A stretch of DNA of 11,491 nucleotides from CAMBRF01 sp964404035 (GCA_964404035.1 CAYOIT010000144.1:1-11491); one strand, 5' to 3'; positions 1 through 7,464 are shown, counted from the first letter of the stretch. Numbers and translations: made by a program. The notes: a model not told the origin generated them from the sequence alone.

Positions 1-1151
1 CGCTTCAGCTTGATGTCCATCATGCTGATCATCATCGCATTCATGATGGTCTGCATGCCGAGAATCAGCAGGGACATTCCCGCGATACCGGCGCGCATTT
101 GATTCAGCGGACCGAAAGCAACGCTGATCCATTTCGCCAGGATCGTCCCGAACACCCCCAGCCCCGCCAGCACCAGCGCACTCCCCACCAGCAGCCAGAC
201 CTCCAGGTGAAAAGGGCGGACGGGCATCGGGTCGAGCCGTTCCCCGAAGTAGCCTGAAAAATGGACGAAGTATCGCTCGAACTGATGGAACCACAGGGCC
301 TGGTAGCCGATATGAATCATGGGCACACTGTAGAAACAGTGGTGGTAGTCCATGTGGAAAGCCCCCGCCTGGAACGGCCGCGGCAGGACCAGGGCGGTGA
401 CCAGCAGCCCGGCGAGCAGCAGGAACCAGCCCGGCAAGGCGAACACCACATTGGGCGCGAACAGCAGGATGAAACGGAGATGCCGCCAGCCATCGCGCCA
501 CGTCTTGAGATGCGGCGGCTTGCCGCGGGTGTCGAGGTGGAGACTGCAGGGCCGTTCCTCGATCCGCAGGCCGAACAGGGCCGCCTTGATGATCATCTCC
601 GAGGCAAACTCCATGCCGCCCGACACCAGGCCGAGCCGGTCGAAGGCCTTGCGCGTGAAGGCGCGCAGACCGCAGTTGCAGTCGCTGATCTTCGTCCCGA
701 AGAACCGGTTGATCAGAAACGTCAGGACCGGCGTGCCCAGCCAACGGTGGAGGAACGGCATCGCCCCCTTGTCAATGTGCCCGCGCAGCCGGGTGCCCAT
801 CACCAGGTCAGCCCCCGCTCGCAGGGCCTCCACAAAAGGCACCGCTTCCCGGAAATCGTAGGTGGCATCGGCATCGCCCATGACGATGCAGGCGCCCCGC
901 GCCCCCCGGATCCCTTCGATCAGGGCAGACCCGTAGCCCTTCTCGGCACAGCGCACGACCCGGGCTCCCCCGGCTTCCGCAATGGCGATGGAGCGGTCGG
1001 TCGAGCCGTTGTCGGAGACCACGACCTCACCCCGCAGGCCGGAGAGCCGGATGGCCTCCATGGCCAGGCGCACGGTCTCGCCCAACGTGCCTTCCTCGTT
1101 GAGGCAGGGAATCACCATGCTGACGTCGATGCTGTTGTCTGAGGTTTCCAT
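1..1151 (-). CDS. Family 2 glycosyltransferase with C-terminal membrane region (partial, 3' end outside window)
   Basis: The frame opens with ATG at 1151 and stays open for 383 codons to the window edge, so the C-terminus is missing. The N-terminal GT-A domain is clear: VSMVIPCLNEEGTLGE (residues 10-25), SDNGSTD (46-52), the metal/nucleotide-binding DAD within MGDADATYDF (91-100), and SDCNCGLRAF (about 160-169), all as in polyprenyl-phosphate sugar transferases of the DPM1/dolichyl-phosphate-glucose type. From about residue 225 there are at least three hydrophobic segments separated by short loops, which anchor the enzyme in the membrane. By family analogy it moves a sugar from a nucleotide donor to a lipid carrier at the cytoplasmic face; donor and acceptor cannot be read from sequence. 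The ribosome site is poor: AAGGA lies about 12 bases upstream. It is divergent from the GT-C-like membrane gene at 1351, a pairing that suggests envelope glycan work. Family assignment is firm; exact reaction is not. Confidence 0.88.
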   Translation of the reverse strand, partial: METSDNSIDVSMVIPCLNEEGTLGETVRLAMEAIRLSGLRGEVVVSDNGSTDRSIAIAEAGGARVVRCAEKGYGSALIEGIRGARGACIVMGDADATYDFREAVPFVEALRAGADLVMGTRLRGHIDKGAMPFLHRWLGTPVLTFLINRFFGTKISDCNCGLRAFTRKAFDRLGLVSGGMEFASEMIIKAALFGLRIEERPCSLHLDTRGKPPHLKTWRDGWRHLRFILLFAPNVVFALPGWFLLLAGLLVTALVLPRPFQAGAFHMDYHHCFYSVPMIHIGYQALWFHQFERYFVHFSGYFGERLDPMPVRPFHLEVWLLVGSALVLAGLGVFGTILAKWISVAFGPLNQMRAGIAGMSLLILGMQTIMNAMMISMMDIKLK

Positions 1152-1350
1152 TATGGGGCAATATCCTTCGGTTTGGGTCTTTAAACTAGGGAAACCGGGG
1201 GCGGCAACCAAGCATAATTTTCACGCCGGAGGTCCGCATCACTGAGGCCCGGCCGGCCCGCCTTCTCCCGTATTCTACAATCCCTAAAAAAAGGGGAGAC
1301 AAGCGCGGAATCCATGCTAAGGTCATCATATAGTTAGCACTCGATTAGTT
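1152..1350. other. Divergent spacer between two glycosyltransferase-like genes
   Basis: This 199-bp gap separates the start of the GT2 gene (minus) from the start of the membrane protein (plus). It is more AT-rich near the plus-strand start. An imperfect CCCT/AGGGG inverted repeat flanks an A-run around 1283-1298. No convincing -35/-10 pair was found on either strand; the best for the minus strand is TTGCCG, 17 bases, TTAAAG, which is weak. No small gene is apparent. Confidence 0.5.
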
Positions 1351-2484
1351 ATGACATCGCTGAAAGCCTATCTTAGCGACCGCACCCCGGTTCCCGCGCT
1401 GACCCTCGTGTTTCTGGGGCTGGCCGTCTACCGCCAGGCGCAGGGCTCAGGCCCGTTCCTGGCGCTGGCCTGCATCGCCGCCGCCGCCCTGGCACTGGCC
1501 ATGGCGCGCCCGCCCCGCTGGGTCAACTACGGCTTCCTCCTGAGCTCGACCGTGATCACCCTTGGGTACCTGATCTTTGTGACCGCCAACGGTCCCCAGG
1601 ACAAGTTCTCCGATCGCGATGATGCGGTCGAAATCGCCGCGCGGTCCCTGGTTGAAGGTCATAATCCCTGGAACCAGCGCAGCATTCTGGGGCTGCCGAT
1701 CACAACCAGCCCGACGGGAATCCTCGCTTCCGTTCCGGTGGTCTCGCTTACCGGCCGCATTGACGGGCTGGCGTTCCTGTTCTGGGTCGCGTTTCTCGGG
1801 GTGCTGCTGGCCGGCGATCTCGCCGGGCGGAACAACACGTTCATGGTGCTGGGCTCCCTGCTGCTCCTGCCCGAGTCCGGGATCACGCACTCGGCGTTCT
1901 GGGGGTTGGATGAGTTGTATTGGTCTCTGCTCACGCTGCCGCTGGCCTGGTGGGCGATCCGTCGCGGGCACCTTCTCACCGCCGGGGTCCTGGCGGCCGT
2001 CCTCCTGATGGGCCGGCTGAGTTACGCCCTGCCCGTGGCGGCGCTGGTCGGGTGGCTCGCGCTCACGGAGCAGCGGCCCTGGCGGCCACTGGCGCGCTTT
2101 GCCGTGGGCGGCGCGGCAGGGATCGTGCTGCTCCTCCTGCCGTTTGCCGCCGTAGGCGGCACCGATTTTTTCCACTGCAATTTTGTCACCGTGGCGCTGG
2201 ACGTGACGCGCACCGATGCGACCCCTTTGGGCGGCCTGGTGGGGCTCCTCAACGGCAACAGGCCCTGGTTGACCCTGCCCTCCCGTATCGCCATCACGGC
2301 CTCCTGCCTCGGCGTGGCGTTGCTGGCCACGGCCCGGCGCGTGCCCAACCCCTTCTGGCATGTCGCGCTCGCCGCGCTGCTGACCCAGTGCCTGCTCTTC
2401 GTTCCCCCCGCGCCGGCCGACTACATCTTCACCGTGCTGGGCCCGGCCCTTCTCGCCGTGGCCTTCACTCCCGAGTCCGCGTAA
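1351..2484 (+). CDS. Multi-pass membrane protein, GT-C/GT87-like putative glycosyltransferase
   Basis: A 377-residue protein with about ten or more hydrophobic segments, for example 14-27, 35-52, 59-78, 139-157, 207-221, 225-238, 250-268, 312-328, 334-352 and 357-372. The first large loop carries an acidic cluster (SDRDDAVE, 87-94) followed by EGHNPW (102-107). This layout, acidic residues after the early helices and then a G-x-NPY/W-like motif, is typical of polyprenyl-phosphate-dependent GT-C transferases of the DUF2029/GT87 kind. The identification is by pattern only and the substrate is unknown. The ATG at 1351 is the first possible start after an in-frame TAA at 1318-1320; no clear Shine-Dalgarno sequence precedes it, so translation may be weak or leaderless. 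It is divergent from the GT2 gene, which could supply its lipid-linked sugar donor (inference). The last 64 bases overlap the 3' end of the convergent glycosidase gene. Confidence 0.75.
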   Translation: MTSLKAYLSDRTPVPALTLVFLGLAVYRQAQGSGPFLALACIAAAALALAMARPPRWVNYGFLLSSTVITLGYLIFVTANGPQDKFSDRDDAVEIAARSLVEGHNPWNQRSILGLPITTSPTGILASVPVVSLTGRIDGLAFLFWVAFLGVLLAGDLAGRNNTFMVLGSLLLLPESGITHSAFWGLDELYWSLLTLPLAWWAIRRGHLLTAGVLAAVLLMGRLSYALPVAALVGWLALTEQRPWRPLARFAVGGAAGIVLLLLPFAAVGGTDFFHCNFVTVALDVTRTDATPLGGLVGLLNGNRPWLTLPSRIAITASCLGVALLATARRVPNPFWHVALAALLTQCLLFVPPAPADYIFTVLGPALLAVAFTPESA

Positions 2485-4328
2485 TCGGTGAGCCGCGTTT
2501 CCAGCCGCCGGGCGCTGTCCTGCAGGCCGCCGGGGCGGTTACGGGCCATCCACAGGCGGCGGTGTTCTCCCAGAATCATCCGCAAGTCGCCCGCCAGGGC
2601 GGCTTTCACGGCGCCGTCCTTCGCTGGCGGTTTCAGCCGCCATTGGCCCCGGACGCAGGCATGCACCAGCAGGCGCGCGACGTTGGCAAACTCGTCCGTC
2701 ACCAGCGTCGCGTCCGGACGGTTCATCCGCGCCCGTCCCAGCCGGCCGGCCGTAGTCTCAACGAAGTCCCGGGTCGCGCCCAGGGTCTTCACGGTAACCG
2801 TCTTCGGGATCGGCCAGGCCTTATCGTTGTTCAGCAATTGGAAGAGCACGCTGCTATTCCCCAACAGGTGGCCCGCCTTCAGGTAGGCATTGCCCAGGTC
2901 ATAGGCCAGGCGGCCCATCTCCCCCGCGGCATCCTCGAACACGTGCCGGTCGAGCGCCGGGCGGATATCGGCCTCGCGGTTGGTCCTCACGCACCAGGAC
3001 AACGCCGCGCCGGAGGCGAACCCGAGATAGCTCACGGGGAGATATTGCCAGTGCCCGTTGTCGCCCCAATCGGTATTGAGGAATCCGACCGCCCCCTGCC
3101 GCAGGCCGTTTTCGGCCGCGTTGCGAAGATTTTCCAGGCAGTTCTCCGTCCGGCCTGAAATCGCGTTCCAGGAGGACGTGCCGGGGCAGACGTAGAAGGG
3201 AAGGCCCGTGGCGGCGAACTTGGCGCCGTGTTCGCCAAAGGGATGATTGGCTTCATACCCCCACTCCAGCACGACGATGTCGCGCGGCAGCTCCGCCACC
3301 AGCTCGGGGTGCTTGATGATGATGTCGCCCCAGAAGTGCATGGTCCGGCCCTGCCGCCGGACCAGTTTGTGAAGCTTGAGCAGGAAATCGAGATACACGC
3401 GGCCATGGCCGCGCTGCGCGCACAGCGCCTTGCTTTTCCCCTGCCCCAGTTCCCAGGTTTCATCGCAGCCCACATTGAACTTCCGGCTGGTGAAATGGGC
3501 CAGGAGCTCGTCCTGTAGCTCCGCCATCAGTTGAAGGCTGCGCGGATCGGAAGGATTGAGGCAGGAGGGCTGCGCGGACCGTGTGCCCCACGGGGTATCG
3601 TAGCCGTCCGGGCTCTCGGCCAGGTCGCGGTAGGCCGGCAGCTTGAGCCAGCGCTCCATGTGCCCGAAGGAATTCTGGTTGGGCACGAGTTCGACGTGGT
3701 GCGCACGGCAATGGGCATCCAGCCGGAGAATGTCTTCGCCCGTCAGCGGGCTCGCCTCGGCCCACACCTCGGGATGGCGCCGGTAAGCGAAGGTGTGTTC
3801 GGTATAGAGCTCGAGGTGGTTGAGCTTCCACTCCGCCAGTTGTTCCACCAGGGTGAACAGCGTCTCCAGGGTGGGGACCTTGTCGCGGCTGACATCCAGC
3901 ATGACCCCGCGCGAGGGAAAGTCGGGATGATCCTCCATCGTGCAGGCCGGCAGCGCCGCGCCCGTCTGCCGCAACACCTGTTTGAGCGTCATCACGCCGT
4001 AGAATAGTCCGGCGGCATCGGAAGCGATCAGGTGCACTCCCCGGGCCGTCACGCTCAGCCGGTAGCCCTGCGCCGGCAGACCGGCGCGCGGAGCGAGTTC
4101 CAGCACCGCCGACACCGCGCCGTCGGGGGACGCGTCACCGGCCCGGACCGTCCAATTCACGCCGGCATAATGGCGTCCGGCCGCTTGAAGCTGAAGGGCC
4201 GCGCCGAGCGCCTCGGCGGGGTTCCCCCGCACCACGATCTGCTTGATATCTCCCGTTGCCACGCTGCCGGGCCGGGCGGTTATTTTGCGGGGTTGCGGCA
4301 GCAGAACAAGGTCGCGAGCTGAGATCAT
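2421..4328 (-). CDS. GH20-type beta-N-acetylhexosaminidase, apparently cytoplasmic
   Basis: A 635-residue protein. Residues 1 to about 135 look like the alpha/beta GH20b domain that precedes the barrel; the (beta/alpha)8 catalytic domain starts near FPSRGVMLDVSRD (137-149), where R140 corresponds to the conserved substrate-binding Arg. The acid/base pair is D289-E290 in FNVGCDETWELG (284-295); in GH20 the Asp orients the substrate N-acetyl group and the Glu protonates the glycosidic oxygen. A helical extension follows from about residue 480. GH20 enzymes release terminal GlcNAc or GalNAc by substrate-assisted catalysis. The N-terminus (MISARDLVLLPQPRKI) has no signal peptide, so it probably acts on imported or recycled amino-sugar oligosaccharides, such as chitin or peptidoglycan fragments. 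The start is supported by GAGGAG about 8 bases upstream. The tail (about 21 residues, DYADSGVKATARRAG onward) is antisense to the end of the membrane-protein gene and may not be conserved. It lies 82 bases after folK on the same strand with no clear promoter of its own. Confidence 0.88.
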   Translation of the reverse strand: MISARDLVLLPQPRKITARPGSVATGDIKQIVVRGNPAEALGAALQLQAAGRHYAGVNWTVRAGDASPDGAVSAVLELAPRAGLPAQGYRLSVTARGVHLIASDAAGLFYGVMTLKQVLRQTGAALPACTMEDHPDFPSRGVMLDVSRDKVPTLETLFTLVEQLAEWKLNHLELYTEHTFAYRRHPEVWAEASPLTGEDILRLDAHCRAHHVELVPNQNSFGHMERWLKLPAYRDLAESPDGYDTPWGTRSAQPSCLNPSDPRSLQLMAELQDELLAHFTSRKFNVGCDETWELGQGKSKALCAQRGHGRVYLDFLLKLHKLVRRQGRTMHFWGDIIIKHPELVAELPRDIVVLEWGYEANHPFGEHGAKFAATGLPFYVCPGTSSWNAISGRTENCLENLRNAAENGLRQGAVGFLNTDWGDNGHWQYLPVSYLGFASGAALSWCVRTNREADIRPALDRHVFEDAAGEMGRLAYDLGNAYLKAGHLLGNSSVLFQLLNNDKAWPIPKTVTVKTLGATRDFVETTAGRLGRARMNRPDATLVTDEFANVARLLVHACVRGQWRLKPPAKDGAVKAALAGDLRMILGEHRRLWMARNRPGGLQDSARRLETRLTDYADSGVKATARRAGPSTVKM

Positions 4329-4396
4329 GGGAAGGTACTCCTCTTATCTTAGGGTCTTTTCAAAAAAACGTTTTGGTGTGTAGCTTTCTGCTGGAG

Positions 4397-4479
4397 GTGG
4401 CACGGGTGTCTCACCCGTAGCCTCTTCTGTTCATTCGCTCGCCCGGTTGCCGGGGCGACGGGTTGGAAACCCGTGCCAC
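4397..4479. repeat. Paired-hairpin repeat element with 11-bp terminal inverted repeats
   Basis: An 83-bp symmetrical element. Its ends are perfect 11-bp inverted repeats, GTGGCACGGGT at 4397-4407 and ACCCGTGCCAC at 4469-4479. Each end also folds on itself: ACGGGTG-tct-CACCCGT at 4402-4418 and ACGGGTT-gga-AACCCGT at 4458-4474, both 7-bp stems with 3-base loops. The 39-bp middle has no gene. This resembles REP/BIME-type or miniature non-autonomous elements that are dispersed in many GC-rich genomes. No target-site duplication is obvious. The element covers the 3' end of folK and holds its stop codon. Confidence 0.75.
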
Positions 4480-5013
4480 GCCGGGTTGCGGGCGCCCGCC
4501 CAGCGGGTCGAGCCAGTCTTTCGCCCAACACACAATGCCTTCATCACCGGGCAAACGGGCCAGATGCTCCGCCATCGTCCCCTCGCCGTCCGGGAGCACG
4601 AGCCGGGGACGGATGTCTGCCAGGGGTTGGAGCACAAACCGTCGTTCCGCCCAGCGGGGATGCGGCAGGTCGAGCTTGCCGTCGCGGCGACGCACGTCGC
4701 CGGCATAGAGAATATCGATGTCGATCGTTCGCGGGGCGTTCCGGTCGGCGCTGCGCCGCCGGCCCAGGTCCGTCTCGATGGCATGCAGGGCCTCCGACAG
4801 CGCGTCCAAGTCCTCCGGCCCGTCCAGAATGAGCACCGTGTTCAGGTACTTCAGGTCCGCATAGGCGGGTTGCACCCCGACCGGCGCGGTTTCGTAGACC
4901 GGCGCGGCCGCGAGGATCCTAACCTGCGGCAGGGCGGCAATCCGCCCGGCCGCCTGGCGCAAATAGCCCACGCGGTCGCCGAGATTGGAACCCAGACTGA
5001 GACCGATTTCCAT
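4411..5013 (-). CDS. folK: 2-amino-4-hydroxy-6-hydroxymethyldihydropteridine pyrophosphokinase (HPPK)
   Basis: HPPK transfers pyrophosphate from ATP to 6-hydroxymethyl-7,8-dihydropterin, giving the substrate for dihydropteroate synthase in folate synthesis; it is cytosolic. The 200-residue product shows IGLSLGSNLGDR (3-14), YETAPVG (40-46), the NTV pterin-loop region (58-60), and the signature around RNAPRTIDIDILY (91-103), with D98 and D100 as the two magnesium ligands (E. coli D95/D97). The conserved HPRWAERRFVLQPLADI follows (118-134). The core ends near residue 170, the usual length for the family. Residues 179-200 (VARVSNPSPRQPGERMNRRGYG region) and the TGA are encoded entirely by the repeat element at 4397-4479, so this tail is almost certainly an accidental extension. 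The gene follows dapB by 31 bases and is probably co-transcribed. The start ATG has no good Shine-Dalgarno sequence, consistent with reading-through from dapB. Confidence 0.93.
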   Translation of the reverse strand: MEIGLSLGSNLGDRVGYLRQAAGRIAALPQVRILAAAPVYETAPVGVQPAYADLKYLNTVLILDGPEDLDALSEALHAIETDLGRRRSADRNAPRTIDIDILYAGDVRRRDGKLDLPHPRWAERRFVLQPLADIRPRLVLPDGEGTMAEHLARLPGDEGIVCWAKDWLDPLGGRPQPGVARVSNPSPRQPGERMNRRGYG

Positions 5014-5044
5014 AATCAGGTTGTTTGGGGACGTGGCCCGAGGG

Positions 5045-5857
5045 TCAGGCCGGCTTCTTCAACCCGAGAACATCCTGCATGTCGTACAGACGGGGTGCCT
5101 TGCCGACCGACCATTGCGCGGCGCGGAGGGCTCCTTTGGCAAAGGCATCGCGGCTGGTGGCGCGATGGCTGATCTCGACCCGTTCGCCATCGGTGGCAAA
5201 CAGAACCGTGTGGTCACCGATGATATCCGCGGCCCGCAGCGCATGGATGCCGATCTGGCCTTTCGGCCGCTCGCCGCCCAGTCCTTCGCGCCCATAGATC
5301 GCCACGTCCCGGAACTTCTGTCCCCGGCCTTCGGCGACGCTCTCGCCCAGTCGCAGCGCGGTTCCGCTCGGGGCGTCCTTTTTGTAACGATGGTGCGCTT
5401 CGGTGATCTCGACATCGTAATCCATGCCCAGCGCCTTGGCCGCTTGCTGAACCAGGGAGAACAGCATGTTCACCCCCAGGCTCATGTTCGGGGCCCAGAC
5501 AATGGGAATCGACTGGGCGCCCTGATCCACGACCGCGCGCTCGTCGGGATTGAGGCCGGTCGTGCCAATCACCACGGCCTTCCTGTATTCGGCCGCCAGT
5601 TTGATGGTGCGGGGCACATTCTCGTGGAAGCTAAAATCAATCAACACGTCGGCCGCTTTCACGGCGGCCATCAGATCGTGAGAGATGAGGATGCCGATAT
5701 CACCCACGCCGGCGATAAGACCCACGTCTTTGCCGCACAGCGGGCAGGACGGCGCATCTACGGCCGCCACCACCTGAAGGTCCGGCGCCAGTTTCGAACA
5801 CCGCACCAATGCCTGCCCCATCCGGCCGGCCGCTCCAACAATCGCTATCTTGGTCAT
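5045..5857 (-). CDS. dapB: 4-hydroxy-tetrahydrodipicolinate reductase
   Basis: DapB reduces 4-hydroxy-tetrahydrodipicolinate to tetrahydrodipicolinate with NAD(P)H, in the pathway to diaminopimelate (peptidoglycan) and lysine. The 270-residue length is normal. The N-terminal Rossmann motif is VGAAGRMGQ (7-15), IDFSFHENV (93-101) and GTTGLN (118-123) line the cofactor site, and the catalytic/substrate segment is EAHHRYKKDAPSGTAL (153-168), in which H155 and K159 match E. coli H159 and K163. The start is decided by a perfect AGGAGG at 5866-5871, 8 bases upstream. A promoter lies at 5919-5947. It is the first gene of a probable dapB-folK unit. A CPLC pair (about residues 38-41) in the early cofactor-domain loop is unusual but has no known meaning. 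Identification is firm. Confidence 0.96.
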   Translation of the reverse strand: MTKIAIVGAAGRMGQALVRCSKLAPDLQVVAAVDAPSCPLCGKDVGLIAGVGDIGILISHDLMAAVKAADVLIDFSFHENVPRTIKLAAEYRKAVVIGTTGLNPDERAVVDQGAQSIPIVWAPNMSLGVNMLFSLVQQAAKALGMDYDVEITEAHHRYKKDAPSGTALRLGESVAEGRGQKFRDVAIYGREGLGGERPKGQIGIHALRAADIIGDHTVLFATDGERVEISHRATSRDAFAKGALRAAQWSVGKAPRLYDMQDVLGLKKPA

Positions 5858-5865
5858 CCTGTTGT

Positions 5866-5871
5866 CCTCCT
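5866..5871 (-). promoter_or_regulatory. Consensus ribosome binding site of dapB
   Basis: The minus strand reads AGGAGG with an 8-base spacer to the ATG at 5857. It is the strongest Shine-Dalgarno match in the window and fixes the dapB start. Confidence 0.85.
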
Positions 5872-5918
5872 AGGGGGTCTCCACGCCTCAAGGCGTCACA
5901 CGAACGTGATGGCTCGGG

Positions 5919-5947
5919 AGAATAAGCCTGATGCCGTTCGCCGTCAA
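5919..5947 (-). promoter_or_regulatory. Sigma70-type promoter for dapB(-folK)
   Basis: On the minus strand TTGACG (5942-5947) is separated by exactly 17 bases from TATTCT (5919-5924), matching five of six -35 and four of six -10 consensus positions. The predicted start is near 5912, giving a leader of about 55 bases before dapB. This supports dapB being transcribed independently of the upstream aminopeptidase gene. It is judged by pattern only. Confidence 0.6.
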
Positions 5948-5972
5948 CGACTCCGATGGCAGCAGGTCGCCA

Positions 5973-6028
5973 AGTAGGGCGGGCGCTACGTCGCCCGCCC
6001 CGGCCGGCGGCGTAGCGCCGGCCGTACT
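5973..6028. repeat. Paired-hairpin REP/BIME-like element
   Basis: A 56-bp element bounded by AGTA and TACT. Its 18-bp ends are inverted repeats with two mismatches (AGTAGGGCGGGCGCTACG against the reverse complement of the right end). Each half folds into a perfect 9-bp stem with a 6-base loop: GGGCGGGCG-ctacgt-CGCCCGCCC (5977-6000) and CGGCCGGCG-gcgtag-CGCCGGCCG (6001-6024). The loops are themselves complementary over five bases. It lies between the stop of the minus-strand aminopeptidase gene and the dapB promoter, where it could attenuate read-through or protect the upstream mRNA 3' end. No U-tract follows, so it is not a standard intrinsic terminator. Confidence 0.75.
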
Positions 6029-6076
6029 GTCCCCCTCATCCGGTTGTGCGTTCATGGTCGCGACTATGAACGGCGC

Positions 6077-7201
6077 CTACCGGATCGTCAACGTCTTCGA
6101 ACACGGGGCCAGGTAATCGAAACCGTCGCGGGTGACCACGACCGTGTCTTCGATCCGAATACCGCCCACATGCGAATAGTAGAGCCCGGGTTCCACGGTG
6201 ACCACATTCCCGGCGCGCAGGATGCCGTCGCCGAGGCTCACGGACGGGCTCTCATGAATCTCCAACCCCACCCCGTGTCCGGTCCCGTGAATGAAGCCTT
6301 CGGGCAGGCCCTCCTTCACCCGCGTTTCGAATCCCAGCCCCTTGAACCGGTCGATAACCCCCTGGTGGATCGAGGCCACGCGCGCGCCGGCACGGACCGA
6401 GGCCAGTGCCTCCTCCTGGGCGATCTTCACCGCGCGATGCATCCTGATCAACTCCGGGCTCGCCGGGCCTTTGACCACGGTACGGGTCAGGTCACCCCAA
6501 TATCCCGTTTCAAGGTCCTGAGGAAAGATGTCGAACACGATCGGCTGTCCGGCTTTCAACGGCCCATAGCCAACCCAATGGGGATTCGCCGACAGCGGCC
6601 CGCAGGCCACAATCGGTTCCCCGCCGGCACCGTTCTCATCCAGCAGGATCCGGTTGAGCGCCTTGCGGACATATTCTGACGTCAACAGGGTCGCCCCCAA
6701 GCGCAGAAGGCCGCGGGAATCCACGCGCGCCTCTTCCAGCATCGCGTACGCGCCGCGCAGGGCTTTCACCGCCGCCCGCTGCATGTGGCGAATATGGGCA
6801 ATCTCCTCCTTCGTCTTGACCATGCGCTCGGGGCACAGGGCCGCCTTCGCCACCGTCAGCAGGATTCCCTGCCGCTCCAGGTCGCGCGCCACGCCCAATG
6901 GAAAGGTGCTGCCGACCTCAACCTTTTTGACGCGGACTTTCTTCAGTAAAGCCCCGACCCAGGCCGACAGGCGGCGCCGTTCCGCAGGCGGCACTTCCAG
7001 CGATTCCGGCGTCAAAACCTTCAGGGCCGGACTCGCCGTGCGGGCACGCCCGAGTTCCATGGGCGAGACCACCAGATAGCGGTCGCGCCCGTGTTGCAGG
7101 AAAACCACCGGATCCGACGCTTTGAAGCCCGATACATACAGAATATCGGGGCAAATATTGGGGATTCCGACCAGCAGCTTGGGGCCTGTTAATTTCTTCA
7201 T
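6077..7201 (-). CDS. M24-family metallopeptidase, Xaa-Pro aminopeptidase/dipeptidase-like
   Basis: A 374-residue cytosolic protein with the two-domain M24 'pita-bread' plan: a creatinase-type N-terminal domain (about 1-135) and the catalytic domain (about 140-374). All five di-metal ligands are visible: D224 (VFDIFPQ), D237 (GDLTRT), H309 (GTGHGVGLEIHE), E337 (VEPGLY) and E351 (RIEDT). H316 in the IHE segment also fits the family. Such enzymes hydrolyse the bond before a proline in short peptides; sequence alone does not separate Xaa-Pro aminopeptidase (PepP) from Xaa-Pro dipeptidase (PepQ), so no symbol is given. Around the first Asp the usual DxG is DIF, a modest departure. The start is supported by GAGGAG about 9 bases before the ATG. 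It is divergent from dnaA and ends about 130 bases before the dapB promoter, with a paired-hairpin repeat between. Confidence 0.9.
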   Translation of the reverse strand: MKKLTGPKLLVGIPNICPDILYVSGFKASDPVVFLQHGRDRYLVVSPMELGRARTASPALKVLTPESLEVPPAERRRLSAWVGALLKKVRVKKVEVGSTFPLGVARDLERQGILLTVAKAALCPERMVKTKEEIAHIRHMQRAAVKALRGAYAMLEEARVDSRGLLRLGATLLTSEYVRKALNRILLDENGAGGEPIVACGPLSANPHWVGYGPLKAGQPIVFDIFPQDLETGYWGDLTRTVVKGPASPELIRMHRAVKIAQEEALASVRAGARVASIHQGVIDRFKGLGFETRVKEGLPEGFIHGTGHGVGLEIHESPSVSLGDGILRAGNVVTVEPGLYYSHVGGIRIEDTVVVTRDGFDYLAPCSKTLTIR

Positions 7202-7464
7202 ACCTGCATACTCCTCAAAACAAAGGGGTTACAAACACAAGGCTAACAATCCGCCGCCCCCGGGCCGACAAACCGTCTCCTCACCCTCCCAACCGCTGTC
7301 TTTTTTTATTCGTGAATCATACCATGGCTTGTGTATTGAGACCGTTAACCCACAATGTATCGCGCTCGAAAAAAAAAGTGAATGAAATCTTGGGAATTGC
7401 CTTGCCCGCCCTTTTCTTCTTGCCTATTGTCCTGCCTCAGCAGGTACGAGAGAGAGTTCTAATA

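Noticed and set aside
261..1142. Long open frame on the plus strand opposite the glycosyltransferase
   Set aside because: It is antisense to the clearly conserved GT2 frame, is rich in R, P, Q, H and G as GC-rich shadow frames are, and shows no domain.
1447..2361. Long minus-strand frame opposite the membrane protein
   Set aside because: Its composition is that of a shadow frame and it has no motif; the plus-strand frame has coherent membrane segments.
1920..3158. Plus-strand frame of 412 codons spanning the membrane gene and the glycosidase
   Set aside because: It runs out of frame through one real gene and antisense to another and has low-complexity R/G/A/H content.
4349..4531. 60-codon minus-strand frame containing a GTGFQPVAPATG stretch
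   Set aside because: It is the translation of the hairpin repeat in another frame and overlaps folK; not a gene.
4985..5977. 330-codon plus-strand frame opposite dapB
   Set aside because: Antisense to a firmly identified dapB; no recognisable domain.
5973..6028. Intrinsic terminator after the aminopeptidase gene
   Set aside because: The stems are strong but no T-run follows on the minus strand, and the double symmetric design fits a repeat element better.
7202..7400. Riboswitch or small RNA gene in the long spacer before the aminopeptidase gene
   Set aside because: No conserved riboswitch core, tRNA-like fold or promoter-terminator pair could be recognised by eye.
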